Source of the DNA: Actinomadura harenae
GTDB taxonomy: Bacteria; Actinomycetota; Actinomycetes; Streptosporangiales; Streptosporangiaceae
NCBI RefSeq assembly: GCF_003696215.1
Contig: NZ_RFFG01000017.1
Span: forward strand, 1 to 64,000
DNA: 64,000 bases
Direction of reading: 5' to 3'
Positions 51,232-59,015 of the stretch are shown here, one piece after another; the stretch's first letter is position 1; each line of letters begins with the position of its first letter. The notes under the pieces are model-generated. The model did no database searches and was not told the origin of the DNA. It was given only the letters and a program-made list of their open reading frames with translations. The position numbers and the translations under genes were made by a program.

Positions 51232-52521
51232 GTGGCGGAGGACGCGACGGGCGGGACCGGGACGGCGGGACACGGGCGCCCCTGGTCCGACCTGCCCAGG
51301 GAGCTGGCCGACCACATGCGGCCCAACCTGGACGAGGTCGCCGACGACATGATCGCCGAGATCCAGGGCCGGGTCCGCGAGTACGACCGTCCGGGCGACG
51401 GCCCCTACTCGGGGACGCTCCGGCTCGCCGTCGAGCGCGTCCTGCACCACTTCGTCGAGCGGGTCGCCGACCCCGCGCACGAGCCCGGCGACCTCGCCGA
51501 CTTCTTCCGCGCGATCGGCCGCGGCGAGTCGGGCGAGGGCCGCAGCCTGGACGCCATGCAGTCGGCCATGCGGGTCGGCGGGATGGTCGCCTGGCGGCGG
51601 ATCGCCGACGGCGCCGCCGCGCTGGAGGTCGACCCGCGCACGCTCGGCGCGGTCGGCGAGGCGCTCATGCTCGTCCAGGACGAGCTGGCCGCCGCGGCCG
51701 CCGAGGGGTACGCGCAGGCCAAGGCCGCCGTCGCGGGCGAGATGCAGCGCCGCCGCAAGCGCCTGCTCGACCTGCTGTTCGCCGACCCGCCCGCCGCGCC
51801 GGAGGCCATCGCCGACCTCGCCGCCGCCGCGGCCTGGCCGGTGCCGCGCACGGTCGCGGCGGTCGCGCTCGGCCGTCCGCCCGCCGGGTCCCACCACCCC
51901 GCGTTCCCGCCGGACGTCCTGTCCGACCTGACCCGCCGCACGCCCAGCCTGATCGTCCCGGACCCGGACGGCCCCGGCCGCGCCCGCCTCATCGACCGCG
52001 CGCTCGCCGGGACGCACGCCGTCGTCGGCCCGACCGTCCCGGTCGCCGAGGCCGCCCGCTCGGTGCAGTGGGCGCGCAAGACCCTCGCGCTCGTCGACCG
52101 CGGCGTCATCGAGTCGGACGGCGGGGTGGTGCGCAGCGTCGAGCACATGTCCACGCTGATCCTCTTCCAGGACGAGGACCTCATCTCGTCCCTCGCCGCG
52201 CTGCGCCTCGCCCCGCTCGCGCACCTGCGCGTCAGCCAGCAGGACCGGCTCGCCGAGACGCTCCTCGCCTGGCTCCAGTCGGGCCGCAACGCCAACGAGG
52301 TCGCGATGCGGCTGCACGTCCACCCGCAGACCGTCCGCTACCGGCTGCGCCAGCTCGAGGAGCTCTTCGGCGACCAGCTCCTCGACCCCGACCAGCGCTT
52401 CGACCTGGAGATCGTCCTGCGCGCCCGCGCGCTTCTCGCCTCCGGCGCGGGCGAGCACCTCCTCGCCACCGTCCACGAGGCCGTCGGCGAGACCGGCGAG
52501 ATCGTCAGCCTCCGCCGCTGA
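51232..52521 (+). CDS. PucR/CdaR-type transcriptional regulator
   Basis: 429 residues from GTG 51232 behind a GGGGGG run. The N-terminal part is an all-helical RsbRD-like domain (about 20-160), the middle resembles the GGDEF-like fold of PucR proteins, and the end is the PucR HTH_30 domain (RLAETLLAWLQSGRNANEVAMRLHVHPQTVRYRLRQLEELFG). The promoter region is AT-rich (CTCAAAAGTGAGCAATTTTC around 51153-51182), unusual here. It converges with the histidine kinase with a 17-bp overlap. Targets unknown. Confidence 0.9.
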   Translation: MAEDATGGTGTAGHGRPWSDLPRELADHMRPNLDEVADDMIAEIQGRVREYDRPGDGPYSGTLRLAVERVLHHFVERVADPAHEPGDLADFFRAIGRGESGEGRSLDAMQSAMRVGGMVAWRRIADGAAALEVDPRTLGAVGEALMLVQDELAAAAAEGYAQAKAAVAGEMQRRRKRLLDLLFADPPAAPEAIADLAAAAAWPVPRTVAAVALGRPPAGSHHPAFPPDVLSDLTRRTPSLIVPDPDGPGRARLIDRALAGTHAVVGPTVPVAEAARSVQWARKTLALVDRGVIESDGGVVRSVEHMSTLILFQDEDLISSLAALRLAPLAHLRVSQQDRLAETLLAWLQSGRNANEVAMRLHVHPQTVRYRLRQLEELFGDQLLDPDQRFDLEIVLRARALLASGAGEHLLATVHEAVGETGEIVSLRR

Positions 52522-53611
52522 CCGACGCGGAGCGGGCCGGGAGGGTCACGCGGATGCGGCAGCCGTGCGGGGTGTCGACGACGCCGATGAGCCCGCCGTG
52601 CATGTCGACGACCCAGCGCGCGATGGCGAGGCCGAGGCCGGTGCCGCCGTCCGGGGTGGCCGCGCCGGACGCGCCGCGCGAGAACCGCTCGAAGACGCGT
52701 TCGCGCTGGCCCCTGGGGATGCCGGGCCCCTCGTCGGAGACCTCCAGGACGAGCGCGCCCGCCCCGTCGCCGGGACGCGCCGTGATGGCGACCGCCCCGT
52801 CGGACGGCCCGTGCCGGACGGCGTTGTCCAGCAGGTTCGCGAGGACCTGGTGCAGCCGGTCGCGGTCCCCGACGCAGCTCAGGCCGGGCGCGATGTCGGT
52901 CGTGACGGGGGTGTCGGGGAACGCGGCGGTCACCTCGTCGACGAACCCGGCGACGTCGAGGACGCGCAGGTCGAGCGGGACGGCCCCGGCGTCCACCTTG
53001 GACAGGTCGAGCAGCTGCCCGACCAGGCGCCCGAGCCGTTCGGTCTGCTCCAGCGCGGACTCCAGGACCTCGGGGCTCGCGGGGGTCACGCCGTCCGCGA
53101 CGTTCTCCAGGACGGCGTGCAGCGCGCTGATCGGGGTGCGCAGCTCGTGCGACACGTTCGCGACGAACTCCTGCCGCTGGCGGTCGACGGCGGCGAGGTC
53201 GGCGGCCATCCGGTTGAACGCGCCGGCGAGCTCGCCCACCTCGTCCCGTGACGTGGACCGCACCCGGCGCGAGTAGTCGCCGCGCGCCATCGCCCGCGCC
53301 GCCGCCGTCATCTCGCGCAGCGGCGCGGTCATGCCGTGCGCGATGAGCTGCGTGATCACCAGGGCGATGAGCAGCCCGACGGGGACGGTCTGCCGCGCGC
53401 GGAACCCCAGCGGATACCCCCACAGGACGATCAGGATCGCGATGCACGCGGTCACCACGACCAGCACGCCCAGCTTCACCTTGATCGAGCGCAGCGGGTC
53501 CAGCGGCCGGGGCAGCCGCTCCCACGCGCGCTCCGCCGACCCGCGCTTGCGCCGCGCCCGCTCCCGCACCGCCGCGACGGCCCGCAGCCGCGCGAACCCG
53601 CGCACGCTCAC
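52505..53611 (-). CDS. Sensor histidine kinase with HAMP domain
   Basis: 368 residues. Basic N-terminal region, TM segments near 47-66 and 76-92 with almost no loop between them, HAMP (about 93-145), HisKA with NVSHELRTP and HATPase with N box LANLLDNAVRH, G1 DEGPGIP and G2 GTGLGLAI. The missing extracytoplasmic loop suggests sensing within the membrane. It is downstream of the response regulator on the minus strand (55-bp gap), a BaeS-type pair. Confidence 0.93.
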   Translation of the reverse strand: MSVRGFARLRAVAAVRERARRKRGSAERAWERLPRPLDPLRSIKVKLGVLVVVTACIAILIVLWGYPLGFRARQTVPVGLLIALVITQLIAHGMTAPLREMTAAARAMARGDYSRRVRSTSRDEVGELAGAFNRMAADLAAVDRQRQEFVANVSHELRTPISALHAVLENVADGVTPASPEVLESALEQTERLGRLVGQLLDLSKVDAGAVPLDLRVLDVAGFVDEVTAAFPDTPVTTDIAPGLSCVGDRDRLHQVLANLLDNAVRHGPSDGAVAITARPGDGAGALVLEVSDEGPGIPRGQRERVFERFSRGASGAATPDGGTGLGLAIARWVVDMHGGLIGVVDTPHGCRIRVTLPARSASVSGGG

Positions 53612-53666
53612 CGTGCCCCCCTCGCGAGCACGCCCCTCACCCGCAGGCGCCTCGTCCGCGTGTCGC

Positions 53667-54347
53667 TCACGCCGGGATCTCCAGGCTGTAGCCGACGCCG
53701 TGGACGGTGCGGATGAGGTCGGGGCCGAGCTTGCGGCGCAGCGCCTTGACGTGGCCGTCGACGACGCGCGTCCCGGACGCGTCGGCCCAGTCCCAGACGT
53801 CCTCGAGCAGGACGGCGCGGGTGAGGACGGTGCCGGGGCGGCGGGAGAGGCAGGCGAGCAGGTCGAACTCGGTCGGGGTGAGGTGCACCTCGGAGCCGTC
53901 CCGGCGGACGCGGCGGGAGCGCTCGTCGATCTCGAGCGGGCCGAGGCGGGTGACGGGCTCGGGCGCGGGCAGCGTCAGCGTCGCGGCGCGCTCGACGCGC
54001 CGGAGCAGCGCGCGGATGCGGGCGACCAGCTCCCGCATGCTGAACGGCTTGGTGAGGTAGTCGTCCGCGCCGACGCCGAGCCCGACGAGCTTGTCGGTCT
54101 CGTCGTCGCGGGCGGTGAGCATCAGCACCGGGACGGGACGGTCCGCCTGGACGCGGCGGCAGACCTCCAGCCCGTCGAAGCCGGGGAGCATGACGTCCAG
54201 CACGATGAGGTCGGGGGCGGTCTCGCGCGCCCGCGCGACGGCGGACGGTCCGTCCGCGGCCGTCTCCACCGCGAAGCCCTCGGCGGACAGCCGGTCGGCG
54301 ACCGCCTTGGCGATGGTGGGTTCGTCCTCGACGACCAGGATGCGCAT
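53667..54347 (-). CDS. OmpR/PhoB-family response regulator
   Basis: 226 residues. Receiver with the acidic pair in VEDE, phosphoacceptor Asp in LIVLDVMLPG, the T/K switch in MLTARD and DYLTKPFS, then a winged HTH (LTPTEFDLLACLSRRPGTVLTRAVLLEDVW, VDGHVKALRRKLG, VHGVGYSL). First gene of a two-gene operon with the histidine kinase at 52505. Confidence 0.95.
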   Translation of the reverse strand: MRILVVEDEPTIAKAVADRLSAEGFAVETAADGPSAVARARETAPDLIVLDVMLPGFDGLEVCRRVQADRPVPVLMLTARDDETDKLVGLGVGADDYLTKPFSMRELVARIRALLRRVERAATLTLPAPEPVTRLGPLEIDERSRRVRRDGSEVHLTPTEFDLLACLSRRPGTVLTRAVLLEDVWDWADASGTRVVDGHVKALRRKLGPDLIRTVHGVGYSLEIPA

Positions 54348-54473
54348 GCCCCGACCCTAGGAGCGCGGTGCGCGCGCTCCCGGGGCGGGTTGTGCGGATC
54401 CTGTGCCGATCACCGGATCCGCCGGGCGGATCCCGTGCCGATCAGTGGACCTCGACGGTGGAACCTGTGCCGG

Positions 54474-55955
54474 TCAGGGGCCGATCGGCCAGGTGTGGAC
54501 GGGTTCGTTGGTGTTCATATGACCGACGTACGAGCGGACCATCGCGCGCAGCGCGTCGGGACGGCGCGGCCCGATGCGCTCCTCGATGGCCTCGACGGTC
54601 GCGGTCTGCCAGTCCGCGCCGGTGCGTCCGGCCAGGCAGCGACCCTCGATGATGCCGAGCAGCCGGTCCCGGCGGGACGGTTCGACGCCCCAGCGGTCCA
54701 GGCCCTCGTGGGCGAGCGGGAGCAGGCGGCGCAGCACGAGCTCGGCCGCGGGGACCTCGCCGAGGCCGGGCCAGTACAGGCGCGCGTCGATGCCGTCCCG
54801 GGCCGCGCGGAGCAGGTTCTCCCGCGCGGTCGCGAACGACATCCGGGACCAGACCGGGCGTTCCTCCTCGGCGAGGACGCGCAGCAGGCCGTAGTAGAAC
54901 GCGCCGTTGGCGACGGTGTCGGCGACGGTCGGGCCGGCGGGCAGCACGCGGTTCTCCACGCGCAGGTGCGGACGGCCGTCCACGACGGCGTAGATCGGCC
55001 GGTTCCAGCGGTAGATGGTGCCGTTGTGCAGGGCGAGCTCGGGCAGCTCGGGGGTGCCGCCGCCGTCGAGCACGGCCTCGGGGTCCTCGTCCTCGCAGAT
55101 CGGGAGCAGCGCGGGGAAGAACCGGGTGTTCTCCTCGAACAGGTCGAAGACCGAGGTGATCCAGCGTTCGCCGAACCACACCCGGGGCCGGACGCCCTGG
55201 GCCTTCAGCTCCTCGGGACGGGTGTCGGTGGACTGCTCGAACAGCGGGATCCGGGTCTCCCGCCAGAGCCGGTGGCCGAACAGGAACGGCGCGTTCGCGG
55301 CGAGCGCGACCTGTGGCCCGGCGATGGCCTGCGCGGCGTTCCAGTGCGCGCCGAACCGGTCGGGGCTGACCTGGATGTGGAACTGGACGCTGGTGCAGGC
55401 GGCCTCCGGGGTGATGGTGTCGGTGTGCAGGGACAGCGGTTCCGGGCCGTCGATGGCGATCCGGATCTCCTCGCCGCGCGCGGCGAAGATCTCGTCGTTG
55501 AGCAGCTTGTACCGGTTGTTGGCCGACAGCGTCTCCTCGCCGATGTCGGCGCGGCGCAGCGTCGGCAGGATGCCGATCGTCACGAGTTCCGCGCCGACCT
55601 CGGCCGCGTGGGCCCCGGCGTTGTTCAGGTGGTCGCGGACCTCCTGCTCCAGCTCGTGGGCGTTGTGGCCCCCGAGCTCGCGTGGCGGGATGTTGATCTC
55701 CAGGTTGAACTGGCCGAGCTCGGTGTCCCAGGCCGGGTCGGCGATGGCCTTGAGCACGTCGGCGTTGCGCATGAGCGGGTCGCCCGCGGCGTCGATCAGG
55801 TTGAGCTCGATCTCCACCCCGATGTGCGGCCGCTCGAAGTCGAACTGCGACTCGCGCAGCATGCGTGCGAGCACGTCCAGGTCGCGTCGCACCTTCTCCC
55901 GGTACCTGCGCCGGTCCATACCGCTGATGGTCGCGGCGGAAACGTCTCGTCCCAT
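54474..55955 (-). CDS. Glutamate-cysteine ligase family 2 protein
   Basis: 493 residues from ATG 55955 with GGCGAGGAC directly before it. The family core begins GVEIELNLIDAAGDP and includes LGQFNLEINIPPREL, SVQFHIQVSPDRF and RVENRVLPAGPT, the substrate and Mg-ATP residues of the GCS2 fold. Proteins of this group carry out or resemble ATP-dependent gamma-glutamyl ligation to an amine; the actual amine partner in actinomycetes, which use mycothiol, is not settled. The gene stands alone, 126 bp after the two-component system start, with about 280 bp of non-coding DNA before it. Confidence 0.88.
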   Translation of the reverse strand: MGRDVSAATISGMDRRRYREKVRRDLDVLARMLRESQFDFERPHIGVEIELNLIDAAGDPLMRNADVLKAIADPAWDTELGQFNLEINIPPRELGGHNAHELEQEVRDHLNNAGAHAAEVGAELVTIGILPTLRRADIGEETLSANNRYKLLNDEIFAARGEEIRIAIDGPEPLSLHTDTITPEAACTSVQFHIQVSPDRFGAHWNAAQAIAGPQVALAANAPFLFGHRLWRETRIPLFEQSTDTRPEELKAQGVRPRVWFGERWITSVFDLFEENTRFFPALLPICEDEDPEAVLDGGGTPELPELALHNGTIYRWNRPIYAVVDGRPHLRVENRVLPAGPTVADTVANGAFYYGLLRVLAEEERPVWSRMSFATARENLLRAARDGIDARLYWPGLGEVPAAELVLRRLLPLAHEGLDRWGVEPSRRDRLLGIIEGRCLAGRTGADWQTATVEAIEERIGPRRPDALRAMVRSYVGHMNTNEPVHTWPIGP

Positions 55956-56238
55956 GTCCTCGCCTTCTGCCGCGGATATGGTCTTCTGAGGCGAAATGTC
56001 CAGATCTGGCCTGGGGAAACCCGGACCGGGGTTACGGGCGCGCCGATTCTCACGCTCCGCACGGTCACCACGCGCCGACGTGCCGTGTTGAGCGTGCGCC
56101 GGGTGCCGCCCGCGCGGGCCGCCGGGACGTCCGGCGACCTCCGTGACGCGGGACGCCGGGGACGCGGGAGGGTCGGCGGGGGCAGGATGGCGCGCAGGGC
56201 GCCATGGCACGCTGTGGGCGGATGTGAGGGGGGACACG

Positions 56239-57609
56239 ATGCGGTTGCGGCCACGGTCGATCAGGACGAGGGACACCCTGGTCGCCGCGGTGCTGGCGGC
56301 GGTGGTGTTCGGCGCGATCGCGATCGCGGCGGACCTCGGGATCCGGGACACGGTGCGCGCCGCGCTCGTCCAGGACACCGCGCAGTCCGCGCGCCGGACG
56401 AGCGCCGCGATCCGCGACGGGTCGCTCGCCTCGCCCATCCCGGACGACAGCGGCGGACGCGTCCTGATCCAGGTCGTCGGCCCCGGCGGCAACATGCTGG
56501 ACGCCACGCCCGCCGCCGGGCGGCACCCCCGGATCTCCGGCTTCTGGCCGCCGCGCGACGAACGCGTCCGCGACTTCCGGCACTGCCACGGCCACGGCCT
56601 GACCCGGCACTGCGAGATGGTCGAGGCGATCCGCGTCACCACCGCGCCCGACTCGGTCGTCGTCTACGCCGCGACCCGGATCCCGGGGCCGCTGGTGAAC
56701 GGCGTGCTGGAGGTGCTGCTCGCCGTCGCCGTCCTCGGCCTGTCGGCGCTGGTGGCGTGGGTCACGTGGCGCGTCGTCGGACGGACGCTCCGCCCGGTCG
56801 AGCAGATCCGGGGCCAGCTCGCCGAGATCAGCGGCAGCGACCTGTCCCGGCGGGTGCCGCAGCCGCCCGGGGAGGACGAGATCGCCGAGCTCGCCGCGAC
56901 CGCCAACCAGACCCTCGACCGGCTCGAACGCGCCGTGGACCGGCAGCGCCAGTTCGCCTCGGACGCCTCGCACGAGCTGCGCACGCCCATCGCGGGCCTG
57001 CGCGCCAACCTCGAGGACGCCGCGATGCACCCCGAGGACACCGACCTGAAGGCCGTCGTCGCGTCCGCGCTGCGCGACACCGACCGGCTGGAGCACATCG
57101 TCACCGACCTGCTGCTGCTCGCCCGGATCGGCACGGGGAACGCGGCCCGCGAGGCCGTCGACCTCGGTGACCTGGCGCGCCGGGAGATCGCCCGCCGCGA
57201 CGGGATCCCGCGCTCCGCGGGAGCGCCCCGCCTGGTGGCCGATCTCGCCCCGGGCGTGCGGGTCCGCGGCGTCCGGATGCAGTTCGTCCGGCTGCTCGGC
57301 AACCTGCTCGACAACGCCGAGCGCTACGCGGACGGCTCGGTCGCGGTCGCGGTCAGCTCGTCCGGCGGGTTCGCGGTCCTGACCGTCCAGGACGACGGCG
57401 CGGGCGTCCCGGACGCCGACCGCGAGCGGGTCTTCGCGCGCTTCACCCGCCTGGACAGCGCCCGCAGCAGGCACGCGGGCGGCACCGGCCTCGGCCTCGC
57501 CATCGCCCGCGAGATCGCCCAGGCGCACGGCGGTTCCCTCACGATCGAGGACTCCGTGCGCGGCGCGCGTCTCGTCCTCAATCTGCCCCTGGACATCGAG
57601 AACACATGA
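56239..57609 (+). CDS. Orphan sensor histidine kinase with His/Cys-rich sensor loop
   Basis: 456 residues: TM1 near 12-34, extracytoplasmic domain about 35-150, TM2 near 155-178, HAMP, HisKA (SDASHELRTP), HATPase (LGNLLDNAERY, DDGAGVP, GTGLGLAI). The sensor loop contains HCHGHGLTRHC at residues 115-125: four His and two Cys in eleven residues, a likely metal or heme site. No response regulator gene is adjacent, so its partner is elsewhere. ATG 56239 follows a GGGGGG run. A strong terminator lies right at the stop. Confidence 0.9.
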   Translation: MRLRPRSIRTRDTLVAAVLAAVVFGAIAIAADLGIRDTVRAALVQDTAQSARRTSAAIRDGSLASPIPDDSGGRVLIQVVGPGGNMLDATPAAGRHPRISGFWPPRDERVRDFRHCHGHGLTRHCEMVEAIRVTTAPDSVVVYAATRIPGPLVNGVLEVLLAVAVLGLSALVAWVTWRVVGRTLRPVEQIRGQLAEISGSDLSRRVPQPPGEDEIAELAATANQTLDRLERAVDRQRQFASDASHELRTPIAGLRANLEDAAMHPEDTDLKAVVASALRDTDRLEHIVTDLLLLARIGTGNAAREAVDLGDLARREIARRDGIPRSAGAPRLVADLAPGVRVRGVRMQFVRLLGNLLDNAERYADGSVAVAVSSSGGFAVLTVQDDGAGVPDADRERVFARFTRLDSARSRHAGGTGLGLAIAREIAQAHGGSLTIEDSVRGARLVLNLPLDIENT

Positions 57610-57644
57610 AAGGACCGCCTGCGCGGGGCGCGGGCGGTCCTTTC
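57608..57644. terminator. Bidirectional terminator between kinase and YceI genes
   Basis: Perfect 12-bp arms GAAAGGACCGCC / GGCGGTCCTTTC around a GC-rich 13-base loop, beginning in the kinase stop codon and ending 15 bp before the YceI stop. It serves both convergent genes. Confidence 0.88.
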
Positions 57645-57659
57645 AAAAGGAGTGCGGCC

Positions 57660-58211
57660 TCAGGAAGCCTGCACGGCCTGGATCTCCAGGGTGATGTCGA
57701 CCTTGTCGCCGAGGAGGGCCTTGTCGCCGCCCAGCGGGACGTTGAACTCGATGCCCCAGTCCTTGCGGTTGATCGTCGTGGAGGCGGAGAACCCGGCGCG
57801 GGTGCCGCCCCACGGGTCCTGGCCGATGCCGTGGAAGTCGACGTCCAGGGTGACCGGCTTGGCGACGCCCTTGATCGTCAGGGTGCCCTCGACCTTGTAG
57901 TCGCCGCCCTCGGCGCGGACGCCGGTGGTCGCGAAGGTCATGGTCGGGTGGTTCTCGACGTCCAGCACGTCGGCGGTGCGGACGTGGGCGTCGCGGTCGG
58001 CGTTGCGGGTGTCGATCGAGGCGAGCTTGATCTCGGCCGTCGCGGTGGACGTGGCGACGTCGTCGGCGACCTGGACGGCGCCCGAGAAGTCGGTGAAGGA
58101 GCCGCGTACCTTGGTCATCAGGTGGCGGATCGCGAAGGTGACCTCGGAGTGCGCGGGGTCGATGTTCCAGGTGCCGGCGGTCAGGCCCAGCTCGGTGGTG
58201 GCGAGGGTCAT
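57660..58211 (-). CDS. YceI-family lipid-binding protein
   Basis: 183 residues with the YceI lipocalin-like pattern: GTWNIDPAHSEVTFAIRHLMTKVRGSF, DAHVRTADVLDVENHPTMTF, GTLTIKGVAKPVTLDVDF and GFSASTTINRKDWG. Family members bind polyisoprenoid chains. There is no signal peptide, so it is a cytoplasmic member. Two TTGA-TTCAA palindromes upstream suggest a dedicated repressor. Confidence 0.93.
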   Translation of the reverse strand: MTLATTELGLTAGTWNIDPAHSEVTFAIRHLMTKVRGSFTDFSGAVQVADDVATSTATAEIKLASIDTRNADRDAHVRTADVLDVENHPTMTFATTGVRAEGGDYKVEGTLTIKGVAKPVTLDVDFHGIGQDPWGGTRAGFSASTTINRKDWGIEFNVPLGGDKALLGDKVDITLEIQAVQAS

Positions 58212-58234
58212 GGCGTTGCTCCTACGGGTAGTTC

Positions 58235-58281
58235 TTGAAACTTCAACGAACTGACTCCTCGGAGATTAGTTGAGACTTCAA
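58235..58281 (-). promoter_or_regulatory. Two TTGAnACTTCAA palindromes upstream of YceI
   Basis: TTGAAACTTCAA (58235-58246) and TTGAGACTTCAA (58270-58281), centres 35 bp apart, lie just before the YceI start on the minus strand. They have the form of MarR-type operators. No MarR gene is adjacent; the divergent TetR gene has a different repeat at its own promoter. Confidence 0.55.
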
Positions 58282-58324
58282 GCAGTGTCAAGCCCGGATC
58301 CTCCATCGGTCTGCGAGGAGGTAT

Positions 58325-58346
58325 ACATACCGGACAACCTGTATGT
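58325..58346. promoter_or_regulatory. Inverted repeat ACATAC-N10-GTATGT
   Basis: Arms at 58325-58330 and 58341-58346, 20 bp before the TetR start. The surrounding TATACATAC is AT-rich. This fits an autoregulatory TetR operator overlapping the promoter. Confidence 0.6.
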
Positions 58347-58366
58347 TTCTTCGATAGGCTGAGGGC

Positions 58367-58987
58367 ATGCCGTCACCCGTCCGCCCCCGCCGCACGCAGG
58401 AGGAACGCACCGCCGCGACCCGCGCGGCGCTCCTCGACGCGACCGTCGCCTGCCTCGTCGAGTACGGCTACCACGGCACCACCACGACCCGCGTCGTCCA
58501 GCGCGCCGGGGTCTCCCGCGGCGCCCAGGTGCACCACTTCCCGACGAAGAACGATCTCGTCCTCGCCGCCGTCGAGCACCTGGCCCGCAAACGCGCCGAC
58601 CGCTTCCTCGCCGAGGACCTCGATCGTCTCCGCGCCTCCGCCGACCCCCTCGGGGACGCCCTCGACCTGCTCTGGCGCGCCTTCCAGGGCCCGCTGTTCG
58701 AGGCGTCCATGGAACTGTGGGTCACCGCCCGCACCGACCCCGACCTGCGCGAACACGTCGCCGAGTTCGAACGCCTGATCACCGCCGGCCTCCTGGACAT
58801 CAGCCGCGCCGTCTTCGGCGACCAGGTGGACGACCCCGAGGTCCGCGGCAACCTCTACGTCGCCCTGGAGACCATCCGCGGCCTCTGCCTCCTCAACTTC
58901 GTCCACCCCACGACCCCGGAACGGCAGGAGGCCCGCTGGCTCCGCTCCAAGGCCCGCCTCCGCCGCATGGTCACCCCCGACCAGTGA
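58367..58987 (+). CDS. TetR-family regulator
   Basis: 206 residues: HTH near 15-62 (ALLDATVACLVEYGYHGTTTTRVVQRAGVSRGAQVHHFPTKNDL) with the C-terminal fold common in fatty-acid or hydrophobic-ligand TetR proteins (LLWRAFQGPLFEASMELWVTARTDPDL). An inverted repeat lies just upstream. The Ser/Thr kinase gene follows after 28 bp. Confidence 0.9.
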   Translation: MPSPVRPRRTQEERTAATRAALLDATVACLVEYGYHGTTTTRVVQRAGVSRGAQVHHFPTKNDLVLAAVEHLARKRADRFLAEDLDRLRASADPLGDALDLLWRAFQGPLFEASMELWVTARTDPDLREHVAEFERLITAGLLDISRAVFGDQVDDPEVRGNLYVALETIRGLCLLNFVHPTTPERQEARWLRSKARLRRMVTPDQ

Positions 58988-59015
58988 GCGGCGGCGGGGC
59001 CGCTATCGTTCGCCC

